Shown piece by piece: positions 58,441 to 64,000 of a DNA stretch of 64,000 nucleotides (the first letter of the stretch is position 1; the number at the start of each line of letters is the position of its first letter). Under the pieces are notes generated by a model that searched no databases, was not told the origin of the DNA, and worked only from the letters and a program-made list of their open reading frames with translations. Position numbers and translations under genes: made by a program. The DNA lies in the NCBI GenBank assembly GCA_009859145.1, contig VRVR01000058.1, positions 85,135 to 149,134 on the forward strand. Reading direction: 5' to 3'. The stretch is from Andalucia godoyi. Taxonomy: Eukaryota; Discoba; Jakobea; Jakobida; Andaluciidae.

Positions 58441-58593
58441 AGTTCATTTAATTTCAAAAAACACATTAATCAAGATTTCAAGAAACACTAAATAACAGCA
58501 GCAAGACAGCGACAGCGATCCAATGGAACTCGCATAGTGGACGATCGTATTGGACGCGTACCTAGCACGTACTCGTTCCACGAGGCTGCGTGG
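58288..58593. other. Convergent spacer with (GA)n
   Basis: Contains a GA run at 58402-58438 and AT-rich sequence with possible polyadenylation elements for both flanking genes. No gene seen. Confidence 0.5.
58402..58438. repeat. (GA)18 microsatellite
   Basis: An uninterrupted GA run between the convergent IQ-motif and ABCG genes; 18 units. Confidence 0.9.
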
Positions 58594-61500
58594 CTATCGG
58601 GATCGACCCAGATAGCTTCGGAACCACAGACTGCCAAATGCAATGATTCGATATGCCAATGTTACGGCGAACATGACAATGATGTTCTCCGTCATGTCCA
58701 CGTTTCCCATGTTGTACAAGTCAAGGACTTGCTGTCCACGTGTGTACAGACACTGGCCGTTGATCTGCTGGCTGGAGTTGCAGGTAAACGACAGGCCGTC
58801 GAATTCATTCTTGGCCATGACCTTGGCAGCATAAAAGAGAACAGAAATGTGGTTTAGATACTCGATGGCAAGAGGAAAGTTGATGGACATCAGCCCTGCC
58901 GATACGGTGGACAGCGACAGGACCAAGCTGAGCAGCGTTACGGAAAATCCGACATGCTGAACCATGGTGCAGAAAATGATGCCGATCGACTCTCCAACAT
59001 TCATGATGCAGAACACAACAAAGGCCAAGATGATAAACGTCGGACCAGAGTACTGGAGGCCGGTGACGGGTCCTGCGAACGCAGTAAACACGAGGCACGA
59101 CACAATCTCAAAGGGGACTTCCACGAGCATGTAGGCCCACAAGAACGCCCACGAAGAGTACGTCCCGTCCACCTCTTCTCGGTAAAAGACATTTCTTTCC
59201 GGGACATACACGGAAATGCAGTTCAACATTCCGATGAACAGCAGCGCTCCAAACTCGTTAAGGAGTCCAATCCGATTCTGAATGGAGTAGTAGTTGTCGC
59301 TCAGAGGAGCAAAGAAGATGGCAAGAATGATGGCAAACGACACGCTCTGAAACACACGGGCAATACACAGCTCGGGCTGGCGGAACAAATTCACGCATGA
59401 ACGATACAACAGCAACCGAAGCGCGACAAAGAACGGCGCCATGCGCTGTCCACCCGCATGGGTCGCCGGGCGCACCGTGGACTGCGCAGCATTCCCGCTC
59501 CCACAGCCAATCGTCGTCGTTGTCTCCAATGCGCCGGCGGCACCAACTGCAGACTGCCCGTCGTCCTTGTGTCTGTTCTTCTCAGCAAAGCATCGGACAA
59601 GGGTATCCAGCTGCCGCTTCGATTCCTCCTCGGCCTCCACCGTTCGGTAGTCCACAGAGGAGCAATCGATGAAGAAATCTGCAGGATTCACCAGCTTTGG
59701 ACAAGTAAGTCCCAGATTCGCAAACCAACCCAGCATGCCTTTTGCTTCTCCAAAGTACACAACTTGTCCGCCTTTGCCCATGAGAAGAATGTCGTCAAAC
59801 AAGTGGAACAGATCCGAGCGAGGTTGGTGGAGGGTCGTAATCACAGTCTGGCCGCATTTTGCCAAGGCCTTCAGCAAGGAGACGATGCTGTGTGCCGTAA
59901 ACGCGTCCAGACCAGAAGTTGGTTCATCGGCCAGCAGAATTCGCGGATGGCTTAGCAGCTGCACGGCAATGCTCACACGCCGCCGCTCACCTCCTGAGAT
60001 GCCACGAACCAGTTCGTTGCCAATTCGAGTGTCTGCACAAGACTTTAGCCCTAGGATTCGGATCAAGTCTTCGGCACGCTGAATCTTCTGCTCAACCGAC
60101 AAGGCTTCTGAAAGCCGCAGCTTCGCAGAAATATGCAGAGTCTCCCGAACTGTCAGCAACGGGAGCAGTTGGTCATGCTGCATCACATACGCAAGGATGG
60201 ACCGCAGCGTCTCTACAGACAGTGTGTCGCATCCATCCACAAACACGTTGCCGGATTGGCGAATGCTCGTTCCGAGGGTCTGGGAAGCTGCAATGCGCCT
60301 GGAAATGCAGTTCAGGATACTGGACTTTCCGGCGCCAGAAGCACCCAACACAACTGTAAGTCGGCCCGGCCGAAATGTAACGTTGACGTTGTTCAAAATG
60401 GTCTTCGTCTTGGTCGGCGAGTCAATGTTGGCAAACTTCTTAACCGAAACGAGACGGAGATTCTGCAGGGAAACGACCGCCCCGTCAAAAGAAATCGCTC
60501 CTTCCTCTGTATCCAACACCATTGTTGCAAATTCCTTTTGATCGTCGTGAAGAGGATCGGAATACTCCACGTCTGCGACACTCACAACATCGGCTGGGTT
60601 CACAGACACCGTCGCCACTCTGTTCCCAGCAGAGGAAGAATCATCGCCGTCGCGTTCGCGTTCGCGTTCGTGCTCGCGCTCGAGTTCTTCATCCAAAACC
60701 ACAGCCGGCACACTCTTTGTCGGTGCCGCCGCAGCAGCAGCATGCAGACTGAAATCATACTGCGTTCTGTTGGCGCCGACAACCGCTGGCTTTGGAGTGA
60801 CCTTTGCAAGAACAAACACTGTAAGCAAGAAGAATCCAAGAATCATGCCTGCGAGCGCCAGCGGAGGTGCGACATCATCATCTGGCTGGAATCCAAAGTT
60901 GCGAAGCACGGTATTCCCCTGGAATGGACTGCAATCCAGTGTCCCAGCAGGGCAATCAAACAACCGATTCGAAAATTCGTTGGATTGCAGGATGCGCATT
61001 CCCCAGTAAATGAAGCCCACGTACTGGATCCAGCCAATGTAGACCGGAAGCGTATCTGACTGCGCAAAAATACCACAGCCCAAGCTGATGAATGTGAAGA
61101 ACGAATTCGCGATGAGAGAGGCAACTGCAAACGACCGATTGAGGCCCGAACACATGAAAGCCATGGCGCCCGACGTCCACATTGCCATCGTTTGGATGCC
61201 GTAGAATATAAAAAAGTGATCCCAGCCAGGACGGAGACCAACCAAATGATAGTAAATGAGCGAAAAGGGCAACATGAACACGGTAGGTGGCAGCATCATC
61301 ATCACGTACTCAGACAGCGCATACGGAAGCACAGAGTACATACCGTCTTTCCTCTCGCGATCGAAGACGCGTAAATCTTGGCATTTTTGATTCACGGAGA
61401 AGACGGTGAAGATGTACGTCTGCAACGCCATGGCCTGATAGACCGCATACACTCGTGAGCGGATTCCAGCTTGCGAGTCCGACAAATCAAAGAACATGTA

Positions 61501-62847
61501 TCCAAGGATGAGTCCCATGACAATGGATTCAACAAACGTTCCCGTCAAACTCATCCAGTCGCGACGCATGTTGAGGAACGATCTACTCATAAGAGTCATC
61601 AGCTGCTTCCACAAGGGCACCAAGACCACCGTCGATCCTTCCATTCCTGAAGACTTCACATTCTTGGCTACCAAAGCATTGGTTTGCTGGAGAATCGCCT
61701 TCCTCTCTGCGGACGAGCTCCATTGGTTCACAAGGAACCGCACGCGCTTGAAACTCGACTCTTCATTTTCCTTGCTTCTGTCATCCAGAGATGAGATATC
61801 GAGCAAGAAGTCCGCGGGGTTTGTCAGATCTGGGCAGCAGAACCCCCTCTGCGCAAAATACTCGAGAGCACTGGTTCTGAGGCCTGCATACACCAACCGT
61901 CCCCTGGTAAGCAACCAAATAGTGTCGAACAGATCGAAGACGTCGGCTCGTGGCGCATGAATACTCATGATGACCGTCTTGTTCTGCTCGTGAGCGATCT
62001 TTGCCAAGAGCTCCACGACGATTCTCGCGTGAAACGCATCGAGTCCACTTGTGCATTCGTCCAGCAGGAGGACTTTGGGGTTCGCAAGCAGCTGAATGCC
62101 GATGCTGACGCGGCGTTTTTCACCGCCGGAACAGCCGCCTTTCCTGCCACCTGCAGACGCACCGCCTCCGGAAGCAGCCGATTCGCCACCAATGAGCGTA
62201 TCCGCACACTCCCGAAGCCCAAGGTCCCGAATGACCTTCTCAATCCGCTCCAACTTCTCCTCGCGCGACACATTGGCCCCAAGTCGCAGATGTGCTGCGT
62301 AGTAGAGCGTTTCCCGCACTGTCAGATGCGGAATCAGATCGTCGTTTTGCGGCACATACCCTACTACAGACGAAAGCGTCGAGCGCGCCAGTTCCGAATG
62401 CAGACTGTCGTTCAGGAACACTTGTCCGTCCATCAGCACCCCAGTCACACTCACTCCCACGCTCACACTTGCACCCGCACCCGCACCCGCACCCGCACCC
62501 GCACTTGCCGGTACTGCCATGTCATCGGCAGGCTCCGGCGCCTCCATCGTGCTCAGTTGCATCATGTGATCGGGAACCAAACGGCGCGCAATCACATCCA
62601 GCAAAGACGTTTTGCCAGAGCCGGATCCACCCAGTATCGCAACGACCTGCCCAGGCTCCGCAACCACATCAATCTCTTTCAAAATCCAATTCACAATATT
62701 TTCTCCCGCACCCTCCCTTGCTGCCGCAGTCGTAGTTGCATCCGAGCCGGCAGTCGTAGATGAAGCGTCGGGCTTGGCAGCAACGGAAAACGCCAGCGAC
62801 ACACTGGACACGGAGACCCGCACATTGCCCGCCTCGCCAGAAGACAT
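58594..62847 (-). CDS. Full-size ABCG (PDR-type) ABC transporter
   Basis: 1417 residues in NBD-TMD-NBD-TMD order. NBD1: Walker A GGSGSGKT (73-80), signature CSGGEKRRVSIG (about 240-251), Walker B LLLDECTSGLD. NBD2: Walker A GASGAGKS (about 835-842), signature SGGERRRVSIAVQL (about 950), Walker B LLADEPTSGLD. Each TMD has six predicted helices, and the second is followed by the large extracellular loop with Cys (FTCNSSQ, GQCLY). Both Walker A Lys and both catalytic Glu are present, so unlike many fungal PDRs neither site looks degenerate; the only oddity is Cys for Pro in DECTSGLD of NBD1. An Arg/Glu-rich insert (EREHERERERD) lies in the linker. Exports lipids or drugs across the plasma membrane; substrate unknown. 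Confidence 0.92.
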   Translation of the reverse strand: MSSGEAGNVRVSVSSVSLAFSVAAKPDASSTTAGSDATTTAAAREGAGENIVNWILKEIDVVAEPGQVVAILGGSGSGKTSLLDVIARRLVPDHMMQLSTMEAPEPADDMAVPASAGAGAGAGAGASVSVGVSVTGVLMDGQVFLNDSLHSELARSTLSSVVGYVPQNDDLIPHLTVRETLYYAAHLRLGANVSREEKLERIEKVIRDLGLRECADTLIGGESAASGGGASAGGRKGGCSGGEKRRVSIGIQLLANPKVLLLDECTSGLDAFHARIVVELLAKIAHEQNKTVIMSIHAPRADVFDLFDTIWLLTRGRLVYAGLRTSALEYFAQRGFCCPDLTNPADFLLDISSLDDRSKENEESSFKRVRFLVNQWSSSAERKAILQQTNALVAKNVKSSGMEGSTVVLVPLWKQLMTLMSRSFLNMRRDWMSLTGTFVESIVMGLILGYMFFDLSDSQAGIRSRVYAVYQAMALQTYIFTVFSVNQKCQDLRVFDRERKDGMYSVLPYALSEYVMMMLPPTVFMLPFSLIYYHLVGLRPGWDHFFIFYGIQTMAMWTSGAMAFMCSGLNRSFAVASLIANSFFTFISLGCGIFAQSDTLPVYIGWIQYVGFIYWGMRILQSNEFSNRLFDCPAGTLDCSPFQGNTVLRNFGFQPDDDVAPPLALAGMILGFFLLTVFVLAKVTPKPAVVGANRTQYDFSLHAAAAAAPTKSVPAVVLDEELEREHERERERDGDDSSSAGNRVATVSVNPADVVSVADVEYSDPLHDDQKEFATMVLDTEEGAISFDGAVVSLQNLRLVSVKKFANIDSPTKTKTILNNVNVTFRPGRLTVVLGASGAGKSSILNCISRRIAASQTLGTSIRQSGNVFVDGCDTLSVETLRSILAYVMQHDQLLPLLTVRETLHISAKLRLSEALSVEQKIQRAEDLIRILGLKSCADTRIGNELVRGISGGERRRVSIAVQLLSHPRILLADEPTSGLDAFTAHSIVSLLKALAKCGQTVITTLHQPRSDLFHLFDDILLMGKGGQVVYFGEAKGMLGWFANLGLTCPKLVNPADFFIDCSSVDYRTVEAEEESKRQLDTLVRCFAEKNRHKDDGQSAVGAAGALETTTTIGCGSGNAAQSTVRPATHAGGQRMAPFFVALRLLLYRSCVNLFRQPELCIARVFQSVSFAIILAIFFAPLSDNYYSIQNRIGLLNEFGALLFIGMLNCISVYVPERNVFYREEVDGTYSSWAFLWAYMLVEVPFEIVSCLVFTAFAGPVTGLQYSGPTFIILAFVVFCIMNVGESIGIIFCTMVQHVGFSVTLLSLVLSLSTVSAGLMSINFPLAIEYLNHISVLFYAAKVMAKNEFDGLSFTCNSSQQINGQCLYTRGQQVLDLYNMGNVDMTENIIVMFAVTLAYRIIAFGSLWFRSYLGRSR

Positions 62848-62881
62848 TATGCCTGTTACACCGTTCGAGCCACACGCAGTT

Positions 62882-62976
62882 CGTCACAATATCACAAAAA
62901 TCACAGTATCTCACAAAAGTCACAGTATCTCACAAAAGTCACAGTATCTCACAAAAATCACAGTATCTCACAAAAA
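62882..62976. repeat. 19-bp tandem repeat, about five copies
   Basis: TCACAGTATCTCACAAAAG units begin at 62901, 62920, 62939 and 62958, with a degenerate copy before them and a partial one after. The array lies 35-130 bases upstream of the ABCG start codon, so it could act in its promoter. Confidence 0.9.
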
Positions 62977-63240
62977 TCACAGGAAACACAGGAAACAATC
63001 AGCACAGCAGACAACGTACAGCAAAATCCTACCGGCGCACACGGACAGAGATGAAAAAGGGGCTCTCTTAGGGACTCAAGCTCCTCATTCTCCCCTTCCG
63101 TTAGTTTGTCAGTTAGTTTTTAAAGTGGCGCATTTTTTCCCCTTCTCGAGCAAGCAAGCATCAAGCATCATGTTGGATCCAAGCGCGAAAAAAAAAGAGC
63201 GCTGGGACAAAGGAGGCAGCTACAGTACGTTTCTCTTCCG

Positions 63241-63285
63241 TTTTCTGGTTTTTCTGGTTTTTCTGGTTTTTCTGGTTTTTCTGGA
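63241..63285. repeat. 9-bp tandem repeat TTTTCTGGT, five copies
   Basis: Five near-perfect units, T-rich on the sense strand of the terminal gene, starting 140 bases before its ATG. Resembles the pyrimidine-rich leaders of other genes here. Confidence 0.9.
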
Positions 63286-63380
63286 TTTTTTCTTTCTTCT
63301 ATGCCACTTTGCTGTTGTTTTGGAGCGTGTGTTTTGAGGATCCTGGGATTGGCAGTACTTTGGGAAGGGATATCGAAGGC

Positions 63381-64000
63381 ATGGCATCAAGCGCGCGGAT
63401 TGACAAGGAGTGCCAACGACTGTCATCGAAGCTGTCAGAGCCGGTGAATCGCGCCCGCGTGTCCTTGCTGCTGCCGCATGCATCGCGCCAGTGCCTTGTT
63501 GACCATGCGTCCGTGATTCTGTCAGCGATTGAAAAGCACCGATCGGCGGACCTGTTCGTGGCGGTGTGTCTGCATGCAAGCTCGGAGACCTGGAGGTCGC
63601 AACTCAGCGCTGCGTTTTACCGCGACTTCATCAAGGATCCACGACGACTGTCGCTTGTGCTATCCAGTCGACATGTATACTTGCTACGAAACCATTCGGA
63701 CTATCTCGTGGCGAGACTGGACGCACTCGGAAGCGCGTTTCTCCAAAAGTACGACGGAAAGACAATGCGATCGGTGTCGGCAAGTGACGTGAAGAAGGCA
63801 GCAATTGTCGCGGATTGCTTGGCGAAACTGGTGCATGTCTTTCCAGCATGTGTGACTGCGAGTGGGAGTTCCGCGTCAAAACAAGTCGCCAATCGCAGTA
63901 CTATTCATTTCAAGAGTGGAAGTGGAAGTGGAAGTGGGAGTGGGAGTGGGAGTGGAAAAGGAGCGTCGCCCAGCAGTCCAGCATCAGCGTATGCCTCAGG
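63381..64000 (+). CDS. Unknown protein, N-terminal part (runs off the window)
   Basis: An open frame from ATG 63381 continues without a stop to the last base, giving at least 206 residues. The first 170 look folded and helical (DHASVILSAIEKHRSADLFVA; LSLVLSSRHVYLLRNHSDYL; DCLAKLVHVFPACVT). A Gly-Ser repeat (GSGSGSGSGSGSGK) follows near residue 185. No motif allows naming; the helical array could be an adaptor or Sec/ENTH-type solenoid but I cannot support that. The frame is also open upstream to a T-rich repeat, and an extra 5' exon is possible. Confidence 0.6.
   Translation, partial: MASSARIDKECQRLSSKLSEPVNRARVSLLLPHASRQCLVDHASVILSAIEKHRSADLFVAVCLHASSETWRSQLSAAFYRDFIKDPRRLSLVLSSRHVYLLRNHSDYLVARLDALGSAFLQKYDGKTMRSVSASDVKKAAIVADCLAKLVHVFPACVTASGSSASKQVANRSTIHFKSGSGSGSGSGSGSGKGASPSSPASAYAS

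Larger units (their letters stand above)
62848..63380. other. Divergent spacer with two tandem repeats
   Basis: Contains the 19-bp repeat at 62882-62976 upstream of the ABCG start and a 9-bp T-rich repeat at 63241-63285 upstream of the terminal gene. A short frame from ATG 63171 meets a GTACGT at 63225 but no acceptor fits its phase cleanly. No other gene seen. Confidence 0.5.

Noticed and set aside
60133-61059. 308-codon plus-strand frame
   Set aside because: Antisense of the ABCG gene, whose motifs are unambiguous.
62901-62976. CRISPR-like array
   Set aside because: The repeats are directly tandem with no spacers, in a eukaryotic promoter region.
63171-63381. A 5' exon for the terminal gene using GTACGT at 63225
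   Set aside because: The obvious acceptor (GGCAG at 63355) leaves a phase mismatch; the acceptor with the right phase lacks a pyrimidine tract.

Overview
This is a gene-dense stretch of nuclear DNA from a microbial eukaryote. The evidence is an RNA polymerase I largest subunit, a CHD1-type remodeller, an importin-alpha exporter (CSE1), a UFMylation E3 (UFL1), an OGG1, a BRAWNIN-like complex III factor and remnants of Copia, hAT and Fanzor elements. Nearly every gene is a single uninterrupted frame. One intron is certain (in a papain-type protease gene) and one more is only a candidate. Genes lie on both strands with short spacers rich in microsatellites and homopolymers, and many starts follow CT- or T-rich tracts. 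The lineage cannot be fixed from the sequence. An intron-poor red alga, stramenopile or similar protist would fit, while retention of UFL1 argues against most fungi.

Layout: 1-1206 holds a broken Copia pol on the minus strand, abutting a likely LTR on the plus strand. 2.3-10.2 kb: an NHL-repeat protein, a MutY glycosylase (alternative mitochondrial start, PIP box), a cryptic-Tudor/bromodomain protein resembling BRWD/PHIP without WD40, and a secreted GxGYxYP protein. 10.9-25.5 kb: CHD1, CSE1, a small helical protein and RPA190. 25.9-26.8 kb: an internally deleted Fanzor joined to an hAT transposase piece, just upstream of OGG1. 28.7-37.6 kb: two very large low-complexity proteins, a 45-residue BRAWNIN-like gene and an MTFR-like proline-rich protein. 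38.4-44.6 kb: two related putative DNA-binding proteins flanking a membrane-anchored carboxylesterase. 46.1-64 kb: a SHAQKYF-like Myb, TXNDC9, a membrane-anchored papain-like protease with an intron, a DPPF methyltransferase, UFL1, a UBXN7-like adaptor, an IQ-motif protein, a full-size ABCG transporter and a gene running off the end.

The window is mostly housekeeping: chromatin and Pol I transcription, nuclear transport, oxidative DNA repair (MutY and OGG1 complete each other in the 8-oxoguanine pathway), ubiquitin-like modification and transport. The most unusual items are the Fanzor-hAT chimera, the paralogous pair around the esterase, the WD40-less BRWD-like protein, the LTR with three evenly spaced TGACGT sites, and very small or spliced genes that simple frame calling misses.
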